Made by a program: the position numbers and the translations under genes
Notes under the pieces: generated by a model
What the model saw: the letters and a program-made list of their open reading frames with translations, nothing else
Databases searched by the model: none
Told to the model about the DNA's origin: nothing
In this document: in pieces, positions 32,385 to 44,359 of the stretch
How the letters are laid out: every line of letters starts with the position of its first letter
Numbering within the stretch: position 1 is the stretch's first letter
Source: Delphinus delphis
Taxonomy: Eukaryota > Chordata > Mammalia > Artiodactyla > Delphinidae
Direction: 5' to 3'
DNA length: 64,000 nt
NCBI RefSeq assembly: GCF_949987515.2
Contig: NC_082694.2
Span: forward strand, 73,344,080 to 73,408,079

Positions 32385-33593
32385 TTGTGAAGATTTCTCA
32401 AAAGGCAAACAGCCCAGGAGTAAAAAAGTAGGAAAAAAACCCCAGATGTCACAAAATAGGAAACCTGAATGGAATGTTAACACATGAAAAGCTGCTTAAC
32501 ATTATTAACAGTAAGGGAAATACAAATTAAATTATGTTAAATTGCTGTTTCACAATCACAAAATGAATACAAGTTAGTCTGAGAATTCCAAGTGTTGACA
32601 AGATTTTGAAGTGATAAGAACTATCATACCCTGCTGGAGGGGGTGTAAATTGGGACAACTGTTCTGAAAAACAGTGTGTCATTACCAAATACAAGTAAGA
32701 TGGATGAGTCCTATGGCCCACAAATTTGATTCCTAGATATATACCCAAGAGAAAGAAGTACATGTGTTATAGGAACTATGTACAAAAAGTACATTGCAGC
32801 ATTTTCTGAAGAGCAAAGTACTAGAAGCAATTGAAAGTTGTCCACTGGCAATAAGATAGATAAATAAATGTTAGCATATTCATATACCACAATGAATACT
32901 ATATAGCAGTGAAACTGAATGGGATGTAGCTGCATGGATCAAAATAGATGAATCTCAAAAATACAATGTCTGTTGAAAAAATAAGTCATCAAACTATAGA
33001 CAGTGTGTTTCCACTTAAAATATAATGAATAAAACTAAACAATAATATTGTTTTGTATAGACTAATATGTGTTGAAACCATTTTAAAAAGCAATGGAGGG
33101 GCTTCCCTGGTGGCGCAGTGGTTGAGAGTCCGCCTGCCAATGCAGGGGACACGGGTTCGTGCCCAGGTCTGGGAAGATCCCACATGCCGCGGAGTGGCTG
33201 GGCCCATGAGCCATGGCCGCTGAGCCTGCGCGTCCAGAGCCTGTGCTCCGCAGTGGGAGAGGCCACAACAGTGAGGGACCCGCGTACCGCAAAAAAAAAA
33301 AAAAAAAAAAGGCAATAGAATGATTAATACAAAATCCAGAGTAGGAGAAAGGGAGAAAGGTGCAGTCAAGGAGTGACACAGGTACTGCTAATGTTCCATA
33401 CCGAAAGCTGGGTGGTAGATACATGGTATTCCTTTTCATATTAAAATGTGAATGCATTTTCTCTCTCTCTCTCTTTTTCACTACACATACACATATTATA
33501 GAAATATATGTATATGCATGTATAAATACATGTACATATACTCATTTTTCTGTGTAAGATATATTTAATAATAAAATAAAGTTAAAAGAAACT
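32385..33593 (+). mobile_element. old L1 (L1M/HAL1-type) 3' part, interrupted by CHR-1
   Basis: Plus-strand L1M order: 'cacatgaaaagctgcttaac', 'taccctgctggagggggtg', 'tagatatatacccaagagaa', 'caatgaatactatatagcag' and 'gatgaatctcaaaaatacaa'. It resumes after the SINE with 'ctgggtggtagatacatgg' and a terminal 'aataataaaataaagtt'. Coding sequence is decayed beyond use. Confidence 0.75.
33085..33320 (+). mobile_element. CHR-1 SINE inside an old L1
   Basis: A full CHR-1 body (33098-33290) has A box tggcgcagtgg and B box ggttcgtgcc, followed by a 20-base A-run. The flanks aaaaagcaatgga (33085-33097) and aaaaaggcaatagaa (33306-33320) form a near-perfect TSD with small changes. It interrupts the L1M/HAL1-type element. 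Confidence 0.93.
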
Positions 33594-33699
33594 CTCTGAT
33601 ACCCATTACCTGCATCTGGACAGTAAGCAATTGGGTTGAGTTTTTACCCATTCAAGGAGATGCACTTGCTCTCATTCCATTGGTATAAGTTGTCCAGTT
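33594..33699. other. short spacer
   Basis: About 100 bp between the old L1 and the L2; nothing recognised. Confidence 0.4.
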
Positions 33700-33774
33700 T
33701 TCACACAGAATAAACTAGAAAACAAGTTTTGCCTCTGGTTGTCTTCCCACTGTCTTCTCCCCATTACATATAAA

Positions 33775-33922
33775 CCTCCTTGAACTATTTTTTTTCTTTT
33801 TTTTGGCCGTGCTGCGCAACATGCGGGATCTTAGTTCCCGACCACAGATAGGACCCGTGCCTCCTGCAGTAGAAGCATGCCGTCTTAACCACTGGACCGC
33901 CAGGGACGTCCCTTCTTGAGCT
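33775..33922 (-). mobile_element. short CHR-type SINE in L2, diverged TSD
   Basis: A 124-bp insert (33787-33910), antisense, has a tRNA-like head ('ttaaccactggaccgccagg') and a T-run tail at 33787-33804. The flanks cctccttgaact (33775-33786) and ccttcttgagct (33911-33922) match at 10 of 12 positions, indicating an old TSD. It lacks the longer CHR-1 body. Confidence 0.78.
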
Positions 33923-35197
33923 TTCTATTCTTGCTGTTTCTTCAATCAGATTTTTGTCCCCATTTCTCCACTGAAACTGTTTTTCCCTTCTAATACCAAT
34001 GACTTCCGTTAACAAACTGGGTCATTATTTCTTAGCCCTTGTCTTATTTGACTTATTAGTTTTTGTTGTGTAATTGATCACCTCATCGTCACTTGGCCCC
34101 GGGACACCTTTGCAGTCCTCCCTATTTTCTAGTCTATATTTTCAGTCTCCTTGGCTGGTTCCTCTTCAGTTTGCAACTTCTTAATTGGAATGCCCCCTTT
34201 TATGCCCCCTTTTAGTCTCATAATCTCTTCTCTGTCTGTACTCACTTCAAACAAGTCCTCAACAAGTTCCATCGTTTTAAATAAGCACCTAGATGCTGAA
34301 GGCTCTTGAAATTTTCTTTCCAGCCAAGACCTTTCAGAAACTCCAGACTTATATTCAAGTACCTTCTCAGCGTATCCACTTAGGTGTTCATAGGTATCTC
34401 AAACATAACATTTCTGTAACAAACTTTTCAATTTCATTCCCAGCCTCAATGTGCTTCTCCTTCAGCATCTCCATCAGGACATGGTGCCACCATTCACTCA
34501 GCTGTTCAAGCCCGAAACTTTAGATATGATGCTTGACTGCTTTTTTCTCACTCTCCCAGCATTCAATCCATCCTGTTGGTCTAAAGTTTAAAATCTGTTC
34601 CCCAAACTGACCACTTCTCATCATATCCGTAATTACCACCGTAGTTCCAGTTTCTACAAGCTCTTACCTAAATTATTGCAGTAGGCGTTGTTCCCCTGCT
34701 TTCACACTTTGCTCCTTCCATCTATTTCTCACAAAGCAGCTAGAATGAACCCTTTGAAAGACAAATCAAATGAGATGAGTCTTCCACAAAAAACCTTCCA
34801 AAGATTTCCCATCTTATTTTGATTCAAATTCAAGGTCCTTAACGTTAAATCAATGCTTTATATTTGGGCCTCTTGCTAACTCTTCAATCTTACCAACCAA
34901 GCTCTCTATCTCACTCACTCTGATCTAGCTTCACTGGCTTATTTCTCTTCCTCCTTTGTAGTAAACATGATCCTGTATTAAAACCTTTGCACTTGCTAAT
35001 CCTTTTGTCTTTAGTAATCTTCCCCCAGATGTATTCAGTACTATCTCCCTCTCTTGGTTCTGGTTTCTTCCTAAACGTTGTACAAGCCTTCCTTGATCAC
35101 CTGACTTAACAAAACACCACTAAAACTCTCTATTCTCCCATTATGCTTCATTTTTCTTCCAGGAACTTACCATTCCTTGACATAACACTAGATACCT

Positions 35198-35219
35198 TTT
35201 TTGTTTGTTTGTTTGTTTC
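35198..35219. repeat. (TTTG)n tetranucleotide repeat
   Basis: Five TTTG/GTTT units inside the L2, just upstream of the L1 insertion. Confidence 0.85.
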
Positions 35220-35243
35220 TCATTATCTGTCTCCTTCTAGAAT

Positions 35244-35626
35244 AAAAACTTCATGGAGGCATTTGTGTCATATTTTTGATTCCACATATAAGAGATATAT
35301 AGTATTTGTCTTTCTTTTTCTGACTTACTTCACTTAGTATGACAATTTCTAGGTCCATCCATGTTGCTGCAAAGGGCATTATTTCATTCTTTTTTATGGA
35401 TGAGTATTCCATTGTGTGTGTGTGTGTGTATATATATATATACACACCACATATATATATATATATACACACCACATCTTCTTTATCCATTCATCTGTCA
35501 ATGGACATTTAGATTGTTTCCATGTCTTGGCTACTATAAATAGTGCCACTATGATCAACTATACTTCAATAAAATAAATTTAAAAAAAACATATATAAAA
35601 ACAGACAAAAAAAATTCATGGAGGCA
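35244..35626 (+). mobile_element. twin-primed (5'-inverted) L1 in L2, with TSD
   Basis: The TSD aaaaacttcatggaggca (35244-35261) recurs as aaaaattcatggaggca (35610-35626), with the core ttcatggaggca identical. The L2 reads continuously when the insert is removed. Inside, 35262-35543 is L1 ORF2 C-terminus/3'UTR in antisense. From about 35545 the last L1 bases are in sense ('tatacttcaataaaataaat'), followed by an A-rich tail. This head-inverted arrangement is the signature of twin priming. The target starts with AAAAA, consistent with L1 endonuclease cleavage. Confidence 0.9.
35416..35474. repeat. (TG)n(TA)n microsatellite within the inverted L1
   Basis: A TG run followed by two TA runs, each ending in the same acacaccacat word. 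The duplicated word points to local slippage or duplication inside the L1 'tgtgtatata' sequence. Confidence 0.85.
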
Positions 35627-35763
35627 GAGACTATTTTTGTTCATTACTATATACCTAATACCCAAAATGGTGAATACTATATCATAGACGCTCAATAAAT
35701 ATTTACTAAATGAATTAATCTATGGACCAAGTGAGCATATAGTTTAAAAGTTGATTCCCAACA

Positions 35764-35976
35764 TTTTTTTTAAACGTATAGTATTATTTATTTATTTGGT
35801 GGCACTGGGTCTTAGTTGTGGCACATGGGCTCCTTAGTTGTGTCACGTGGCCTCCTTCGTTGTGGCATGCAAACTCTTAGCTGTGGCATGAATGTGGGAT
35901 CTGGTTCCCTGACCAGGGATCGAACCTGGGCTGCCTGCATTGGGAGTGTGGAGTCTTAACCACTGCACCACCAGGT
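35764..35976 (-). mobile_element. older CHR-type SINE
   Basis: The antisense CHR body ('ggatcgaacctgggctgcc' B-box region; 'ttaaccactgcaccacca' head) has a TTTA-type tail at 35784-35798. More diverged than CHR-1; no TSD is recognisable. Confidence 0.8.
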
Positions 35977-35978
35977 GC

Positions 35979-37295
35979 AGATATATATAATATCATTTTT
36001 TCCCTCTCACCTCTTATCAGAGGGGGCTTATCAGCTGCTCATAATCTCTAAGTAAATTTATGTATATTCTTGATAAATACTAGTGAGCAACTCTCCAGAT
36101 AAATAATTTGAATACATTAACATTTAAGTACTATCTTCCATTGTTAAAATCAGACTTGTTTTCTCTTTCTTTAAGTATCTTGTATTCTTACATGTGAACA
36201 AAGTTAATGATTAGGATTGACGAGTACAGACTGAGTGGTTGTGATTCTCCACTTGCTACGTGATTAGTTATTCAGCCTTCTCTCATGGTCACTATGAAAA
36301 TGTGATATACACAGTAATATGCAGAGTAAGCTTGGACTCTGCTACGATCCATATATGGCCCAAGATTAGGCATCATGCCAGCCTTTTTGACACAGAGTAT
36401 TTTGATGCCTAATCATTTAATTGAGGGTAGAGGTAAACTATTTTTTCAATTAGCTTTTTGATAGTTTCATTTGAAATGAATTAAAATCTTGTCAAAGTTA
36501 TGACATATCAACCCATTGCTGACTTGTCCAGATAGTAATATGATTTAACGAAGTTAAATTGTCACAAGATAGAGCTGGTTTTCAACAAGCTTATTTGAGA
36601 AGAACTATTGAAACACTGAATATTATAACAAATTTAAAACATGTAAAAATCACATTTAATTGATGGGCAGCCTCTGGAAAAAAACAACATTTCTGTTATC
36701 CCCTGAGTCTAATGTTCTTTTCATTCAGTTTCAGCCAAAGTTGGAACTGTTTGATGCTGGGCATGATGACTAAATCTCTCCTTAACCCTAGTGGTCTTTC
36801 CTTTTATTCTGGTAATGAAGGACCTCTGCAATCTCACTAAATGACTCTTCAAGATTTATCTGCTTTTCTCTCCTCCACGGATCCTCTGCTTCCACTTAAG
36901 TGATCCCACTATCTTCTTTACAAGGATTGCTCAGTTTCACTTTGAAGCCTTGACTAATAATATTTCCAACTGCTCAGTCTATAGCTTGCCTCCCCTTTTC
37001 ATATATACAAATATATAAGCCTGTAGCTCAAAGTGTACCTGATTGAGGCCTCCTCCATGGAACCTTACCTGCTCCCCAGCAGGAAGGGATTTCTTCATGC
37101 TCTGAAATCGCAGAGCATGTTTATGTGTGAGCGCTGTACATCTGACAGTTGATCAAATACATTATTACTTTGTAATGTTAATTCTCTCTAAACACAAATG
37201 GCTGTGTGTCCTTGTGTGTATAAACTCCTAGAAGACATCTATAGTTCCTTGTTAGCAGGGACTATCTTGTAACGCCACAAAGTAGTCATACAATT
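35979..37295. other. unclassified non-coding DNA
   Basis: About 1.3 kb of AT-rich DNA without a recognised repeat or gene. Confidence 0.45.
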
Positions 37296-37545
37296 CACCT
37301 TAATAGGTTTTTTCTTTCTTTCTTTTTTTTTTTTTTGTGGTACGCGGGCCTCTCACTGTTGTGGCCCCTCCCGTTGCAGAGCACAGGCTCCGGACACGCA
37401 GGCTCAGCGGCCATGGCTCACGGGCCCAGCTGCTCTGCGGCATGTGGGATCTTCCTGGACCTGGGCACGAACCCATGTCCCCTGCATCGGCAGGCGGACT
37501 CTTAACCACTGCGCCATCAGGGAAGCCCCACCTTCACAGGTTTTT
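37296..37545 (-). mobile_element. CHR-1 SINE with near-perfect 17-bp TSD
   Basis: The TSD caccttaataggttttt (37296-37312) and caccttcacaggttttt (37529-37545) differs at two positions. The antisense body has a T-run tail at 37322-37336 and a typical head ending 'gccatcagggaagcc'. The open frames read through it are SINE sequence, not genes. Confidence 0.92.
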
Positions 37546-39019
37546 GAATATTTTTTTAGCTTTGCAACATAGCTTTGCAATTCTAGTATCTGTTGCCTGC
37601 ATTTAACTTACAAGGTGAGTTATTCCAAACGTATTGTTCCTCTTTACTTATGTGGTCTTTGGGGGGCTGAGAAAGAGGCTGTGTTTCATGCTACATTTGG
37701 CTCTTTCTGACTTTTATCCCTCCAGGGTGGGGCTCCCTTCATTCAGGAAGTTTCCATTTGCCTTTTTGGCAATGAAGATGGCCTACACTACTCTTGTCAT
37801 TTCCCACATGACATTTCTTATCATTCCTTGTGAAATATTTAACTGGGATGAAACCAGGCAGCCTAAGGTTGGTTAGCTATCTAGAGGGGTTAAAAGGAAA
37901 AATAAAAGACAGAGAGAGAGAGAGACATGTGGTGACCATTCCTGCAGGGGATTGCTCCAGAGAGAATGGAGATCGAGGATTATCCAACAAGCTGGAGAAT
38001 CCTCTAACCTTCCAGCTCTGATGAATGACACGGCCCCCAGTATTTGCCTGCTTCCCTCACATCTGTCAGCACTCTGCATTTTCAAAGCATTTTTCCATGA
38101 TCTCAGATTCCCTCACTGCAGCCTTAGGAGTAAGAAAAAAGCAGAAATTGTCCCAATTTTTATATTATCTCTACCAAACAATGTTTTGTGTTTCAAAAAT
38201 CTCTTTTTGCATGACAGACGGGGCTTTTTTCCCCTTTGAAGGCTTCCCTTGTGAAGCTCTGTAAGGCAGAAGTATGCCCATTGTGACTCTGAAAGCCTTT
38301 GACTGATTGGCTTGCCTCTCAGACCCTCTCCTGCTGTGTGCTCCTCTACAGCAACAGATAAGTGTCAGACAATTAGAGATGGGACTGGAGATGTGTAAAT
38401 TGTACTGTTGCCTCAACAAATTAGTAATTTCGTGATAATACACTGTCCTTGTAATGTAGTTAGGGTTACCACAGTTACCTACCTCTTTTTGTGCTCAAAG
38501 GCCACGGGTAAGATTGATGAAGATTCCGTGTGGTGATTCATTTTCCTTCTTGACACTCTCCCCTCACCCCTCCTCTCCCAAGAAATGAGACATTAACCAG
38601 CCTCTGGGAGTTAAACAGAGTCTCCACCTGCCTTCCAGGTATTCAAGGTGCCCTCCTTACGGGACATTGCCTGGAAGGTATCGCCCTGCCTGTGTTGAAT
38701 GGCTGAAGGAAAGCAAAAGTGTGATGCAGTGAAGAGAATCCACTTCCCACACCTCTTCATCCAGCCTTCTTTTATTCCGTGATCAGGCCCTTAATGGTGT
38801 TGGTATTAGGTTCAAAAATCTCAGAGTTACCACTTTCACTCGAAAAGTTTACAAATATTAATAGACGATATCATGGGCTTTGTCCCACAATAAAATACTT
38901 TATAGCTTTTGAAAGTAAACATATTCTTTCTTTCTTCACTTCCGTCCCCAAACACTCTCTTTCTTTCTCTCCTTTTTTTTCTCTCTCTTTATAATCTGTA
39001 TATATAGGTACCCATGTAT
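37546..39019. other. repeat-poor non-coding DNA
   Basis: Contains an (AG)n run at 37908-37925 and TC-rich sequence near 38955-38990. Several overlapping 70- to 95-codon frames at 37830-38440 on both strands have no recognisable domain. Confidence 0.4.
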
Positions 39020-39425
39020 GTAGGAATCTATCTATCCATCCATGTGGTGAAATTTAGAAAGCATAATGTTAAAGAGAGAAAATTGTAAAACAATATTTAA
39101 AATAAGTACTATCTATATTTAAAACACATTTCAAAAGCCCTTGATATGCACTTAATAGTGTGTGTGTTTATGTGTATAAGGTAAAATGAACAAACAAAGA
39201 AAAAAATAAGTAAAACAAGCAGAATACGGACAGGAAAGATACACATGTAATTCATGATAGTGTGAACCTCTAGGGAGTCAGGGCAAATAATGGGGCGAGG
39301 AATGTGAGACAAGGGACGATATTTTATAGTCAATGTGACAGAAAGTTAACACTCTCTTCTGAGTACTGGGTATATGGCATATATAGTATGTATTTTTCTC
39401 TGTTTCAATAAAGAGAAAAATAATG
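39020..39425 (+). mobile_element. old L1/HAL1-type 3' terminus
   Basis: 'catgatagtgtgaacctct', 'agggagtcagggcaaataat', 'gagtactgggtatatggcat' and terminal 'ctgtttcaataaagag' resemble the L1M/HAL1 3'UTR in sense. No TSD. Confidence 0.5.
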
Positions 39426-39509
39426 TCTTTGTGACCTACCGGCCAACATTCTGAGCATGGTCCTCGCATTGGCAGAGTTGCGTTTTCACTTAACCATCCA
39501 CTGTAGAGA

Positions 39510-39526
39510 ACACACACACACACACA
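39510..39526. repeat. (CA)n microsatellite
   Basis: Eight AC units. Confidence 0.9.
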
Positions 39527-39839
39527 GGTGCCAGCCAGATTTAGGAAAGGGTTCAGGGTCCATAGAATTCAGAGAAAATGCTGTTTCTATTATAATTTCC
39601 TTGGTCACTTCCACCTCAGAAAGAATGAAGACAGAACTGGTGGGAAGAAAGTGAAGTGGCAGTCATAAACACATCCTCTGTACTTTTTCTTTAAATCCCT
39701 AATTAATAAACCTTCGATAAAGTCTACCCCAGCTCAGCTTTGTTTATAAGAATAAGGAAAAAGGATTTGGTATCGTTCACACTGAAGAGGACCGGAAAAG
39801 CTTTAGGTTAGGACTGATGAAAGCAGCGGGTATGGGTGT

Positions 39840-39885
39840 GGTTGTGAGAGAGTGTGTGTGTGTGTGGTTGTGAGTGTGTGAGAGT
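39840..39885. repeat. (GT)n-rich tract
   Basis: Interrupted GT/GA run. Confidence 0.8.
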
Positions 39886-42189
39886 GGAATGGTGATGGTG
39901 ATGAACTGATGAGTAAATGATAGTGCTTAGGGAAGGTAGATGGAAAGACTTGGTGGGAAAGCAGCAACCATCCTGTGGATTTTTCCTCTAACTTGCTCAT
40001 CTGTTCAAACCATGAACCTTTTCCTAGCTTTAAACAAAGCCAGGAACCATTAGCCTAATGACTCTCAGGTGTTCACTGGGGTTCATGGAAGGGATACAAC
40101 AGAAGGAAGTTTGCTGAAAGAATTCTTGGTAAATGGAGGGCAACATATCCCGGGGAGAGGTCTTTGTTGCTGGGATAGTTGGGAGAGAGAAGCAGGAAAG
40201 CACATGTATCCTCCTGGCTATATGTGAGGCAAAATGCCCAGTTATCTAGGAACCAATTTCACTGACTTTTGCAACTTTAGCAAAACCATTCATTTTCCTC
40301 TTAAATAAGAACCACGGCCATTTTCTGTGTTGTAGGATAATTAACTAACAGGGGTAAAGAGCTGTTGAAACATTGAGTGTCATTACCCTGGTGACTCAGT
40401 TTTTAGTAGTGGCTCTGGAGCATGATTGGCAAAGTTTGTGAGTCACAGTGGGGAAAGTTTCCAGAGTAGTAAAGCCCTAGGTCTCTAACCACGCTGAACT
40501 CAGGGTACAGGACACAAATAAAACTGGAGGATGACAAACCTTGAAGCTTCTGTCACTTTCTCTGAAGACATGAAGCTGCCTGTGGAGGAGTGCTGGATCC
40601 ACAAGGTGCTTCCTTAAATCTGCTATTCCTTAATGAAACAGCCTCAGATGTATCCATTCAGTACATGACTTCTATCCCTTAAGCTGTTTTTCATTAGGCA
40701 TGATATGAATTGTTTGGCCATAAAAAAGGAAATTTAGACATTGATACTCTACTATTAAGTATTAAATATGGAAGGTAGCACTTTTTTATTGTGTTATTTA
40801 GTGTTAATTACGGAAGATGAAAGTCAGTGGTCTGGGCCTTCAAAAAATTAATTTTACTTGTGCAAAAGAAACTATTTCACCTAAAAGAACAATAGAGACA
40901 CAGTTCAATCAAGTGATTAATTCTGATTTTAAAAAACGATGCCCAGGCTTTGATACAGACTCAAGATGTCAGGAAGGCTTGGTAGAGACTAGAAAATGCC
41001 TAAGATATGGGTAAGTAGTTAAAAAGGAATAGCAGATTTCAACCAGAGAAGCCTGTAATATAATGTAATAGTAACATAATAGCGAAAGCATTCTTTCTCT
41101 TCATTTTCTTTATTTTCTCTACTCATGTTATTTTAGGAACTGCAAGGCATATGTAGTCAGATCACAAATGCTGTTCAAAGATCATGTGGTCAATGTTACC
41201 ATTTTTTAAATGTAGAAATGGCCTCAGACTGGTTCTAACTGAGCAGTCGCTGTAAAACATACTAAACCACAGAGAACTTAGGCAGAGAAGGATTTTTCAG
41301 TTTATTCGTATGATCTCTTTGGAGTGGCAGTGGAGGCATTAACCACTCAGAATGGCTTTTTCTTTTTGGAAAATCAACATAAATATGGGCAGTTGGATTA
41401 GAGGATTAATAGCACTATCATTGCCCGATTCTTTTTTTTTTTTAATACTCTTTTCAGACAGCATATTGTCCATAATGGTTTCTGATTATCTTCCCTGTTA
41501 TGCTTAGGGAGAACTTTGAAGAACTGTGAAGTTGGACTCAGTAGGTGTTAAAAAAATGTATTAAATGCTGATAGAAATCTGTCTAATTCTGGAGATTTTC
41601 CAGATCTAAGGAAATTACCTTATTTGCAGCATTTCCATTCCATTGTTAACTGATTGTGTTTGTATCTTTTAAGTATATGTCACTTAACAGGAAAAAAATC
41701 AGAAAGACAAGTTATGGCAAAGAAATGTTACTGCCTTTCTCTGTCGCTGTCTTATTCCTTTGTGCACGTGCTATTTACCAGAGGACTGTGCTCCTTTATA
41801 GGTCTCCGGATTAGTCATTAACACCTTCATGTGGAGGCAAGATCCATGGGCATCCTGTGGGGAGGATAACGAGTTTGGGATTTTATTGCAGGGATTGCAT
41901 TCCAGTTTCCAGTTTTTTCTATAGGTCACTCATATTGCAAGTAATTCTTGAGCAAACCATTCCCCATCTGTTCAGATCTTGTTATAACAAAATCAGCCAT
42001 GACAGATTATGGTATATAAAACAGAATAAACTTTGCCCAGCTGGTTGTACAGAGTAAGGAGAGAAAGGATATACAGGGCTCTCTGGCTACAGAAAGCTGC
42101 AGTCAGGAAGAACGGAAGGTGTAAAAAGGTTATGGGGGAGAGAAAAGTAGGGCTGCCTATTTGGGAAACCACTTCTGGTTACTGATTAA

Positions 42190-42935
42190 TGTAAATGGGA
42201 AATCAGACCTTTTTTTAATCTGATTTTATCGTGGTAAGAATACTTAACAGGAAATCTACCCTCTTAACAAATTTAAGTGTACAGTATATTATTGTTGACT
42301 ATAGTTACAATGTTATACAACAGATCTCTAGCACTTATTCATCTGGTTTAACTAAAAATTTATACCTGTTGATTAGTAACTTCCCTTCCGTCCAGCCCCT
42401 GGCAAACCATCAGTCCATTCTTTGATTCTATGAATTTTACTATATTAAACACCTCATATAAGTGGAATCATGTTATATTTTTCTTTCTGTGACTGGCTTA
42501 TTTCGCTTAGCATAATGTCCTTAAAGTTTATCTGTTGTACAAGGTGGGCTTTCCTTCTTTTTTAAGGCTGAATAGTATTCCACTGTATGTATATACCACA
42601 TTTCTTTATTTCGTTCATCTGTTGATGGGCATTTAGGTTATTTTCAGCTATTTCCATATCTTGGCTATTGTGAATAATGCTGCAGTGAGCATAGGAATGC
42701 TAATGTCTTTGAGATCCTGATTTCAATTCTTCTGAGTAAATACACAGAAGTGGAAATACTGGATCATATGGTAGTTCTATTTTAACTTTTTGAGGAACCT
42801 CCATGCTATTGTCCAATATGGCTGCACTATTTTGCATTCCTACCAACAGTGTGCAAAGGTTCAAATTTCTCTACATCCTCATCAAGACTTCTTGTCTTTT
42901 GAGTTAGTTGTTGTTGTTAATAGCTTTATTTTAAC
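42190..42935 (-). mobile_element. old L1 (L1M-type) 3' region
   Basis: Antisense L1M order: 'aacaaatttaagtgtacagt', 'ctggcaaaccatcagtcca', 'cttatttcgcttagcataat', 'ggctgaatagtattccactg' and 'ggatcatatggtagttctat'. No intact frame, TSD or tail. Confidence 0.85.
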
Positions 42936-43297
42936 ACATCTCCAGGGATAGCCCTCTGCTGTCTCACCACAAAGATGTTTACACAGAGCCCAAGTCCTGC
43001 ACCAGGTAAAGAGAGCCCATGCCAGGCTGTGTGGCTGCCATCACTAGGACTGGCATGAGGAAGAATCTCATCATCCTGAGTTGAATAGTCTCTCCAGCAT
43101 ATTCCAGTGAAAAGGCCATTTTGTTTATGATGGTTCTAAGATTCCAGAGACCGCCTCTTTGAAGAGCTGCTTTCAACTTTCAGACAACTGTGGGTTCATT
43201 TTTGCAGGGACAATTCTGGAGAACAGGGATTGTTTAAGATACTTTGCTCCAAATTTTTGCCCTTGCAATGCAAAGAACCTCATGAGTTATGGATGTC
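42936..43297. other. unclassified non-coding DNA
   Basis: A GC-richer 360-bp block. The minus frame at 42979-43176 has no recognised similarity. Confidence 0.4.
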
Positions 43298-43532
43298 AAA
43301 AGGTGGCATTTCTGGGCTTCCCTGGTGGTGCAGTAGTTGAGAGTCCACCTGCCGATGCAGGGGACATGGGTTCGTGCCCCAGTCTGGGAAGATCCCACAT
43401 GCCGTGGAGCGGCTGGGCCCGTGAGCCATGGCCCTTGAGCCTGCGCGTCTGGAGCCTGTGCTCTGCGGCGGGAGAGGCCACAGCAGTGAGAGGCCCGCAT
43501 ACCGAAAAAAAAAAAAAAAAGGTGGCATTTCT
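43298..43532 (+). mobile_element. CHR-1 SINE with perfect 16-bp TSD
   Basis: The TSD aaaaggtggcatttct occurs at 43298-43313 and 43517-43532. CHR-1 body with a 16-base A-run. The A box is altered (tggtgcagtag), which may weaken Pol III recognition. The 153-codon frame at 43159-43620 runs through the SINE and is not a gene. Confidence 0.95.
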
Positions 43533-44359
43533 AATGCCCATGTTATTGAAGAAGTTGGCACGCAGGCCTGCCACAGGCCTCCCATGTCTCCTGAGTTACC
43601 TTTTCAGGAATAGATTGTAGTATCTGGTTGGGGGTATATGTGACAGAAACACTGCTCTTGCCCTGAAGTTGTGGGGCTATTGATCTCCTTTGTATTGGTT
43701 TGGCAAGAAAAGCAATACGTCCATTTTTCTTCCCTTGCTAAATGTGGCAGGCTGTTTTTGATGCATAGAACTTTTTTGGGGAAATCCATTGCCCAACTGT
43801 CTTCCCCCACCCCCAAATTTTCCCAGACCTGTCTACCAGGTTCACTCTTTAGCATTTTGCAAAAGCAGTCAAATCAGTAGCTAGTTAATTCAGAAAACAA
43901 AACAGCAAATAAAATGAAACTACAACAATCAGTGGGGTGCTGTGACCTCCCTTCTTCTGCTGAGATTTCTCACAGGTTCAAAAAGGGAAAGAGACCCCTT
44001 ACTTATGCATTTTCACAGCTTTGGAGTTAGTGCTATGTGGTCATTATGCAATTCTTTAAAGTAATCTAGAATATTTCTTTTGAGAGGTACGTGATGCCTG
44101 GGTGATAAGACTAACCTTTGCAATTCCAGAATGAACTACATATCATTCTCTAATAATTTGATGTGTACATTAATTTTACATATCAGTATTATATGCATAT
44201 ATATCGTATGAACTGAAATGTGCATGTGATGTGTATATATGCATTTATACTTATTTCTTTGAATTTTCCTATTTACTTTTTATAGCTCCTGATCCTAGAA
44301 CATTTACCAAATGGGATTACAAAGTCTTAAAATATCAATATTTATGCATTTCTTATGAA
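43533..44359. other. unclassified non-coding DNA
   Basis: AT-rich; nothing recognised. Confidence 0.4.

Larger units (their letters stand above)
33700..35725 (+). mobile_element. L2 LINE, about 1.5 kb, in three pieces
   Basis: Sense L2 sequence runs 33700-33786, 33911-35261 and 35615-35725. Landmarks in order: 'tctccactgaaactg', 'cttggctggttcctcttc', 'taggtgttcataggtatctc', 'ctttgcacttgctaatcc', 'cttccttgatcacctgac', 'cttcatggaggcagagac' (across the L1 insertion) and 'cgctcaataaatatttac'. It is interrupted by a short SINE and a twin-primed L1. The L2 ORF is heavily decayed, and no long frame survives. Confidence 0.85.
39426..42189. other. repeat-poor non-coding DNA
   Basis: About 2.8 kb with CA (39510-39526) and GT (39840-39885) microsatellites, but no named transposon or supported gene. 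The short frames carry no motifs. Confidence 0.45.

Noticed and set aside
43159..43620. 153-codon plus-strand frame
   Set aside because: It runs through a CHR-1 SINE and its A-tail (poly-Lys). The same peptide phrases recur in the other CHR-1 copies at 6.8, 30.3, 33.1, 37.3 and 48.5 kb.
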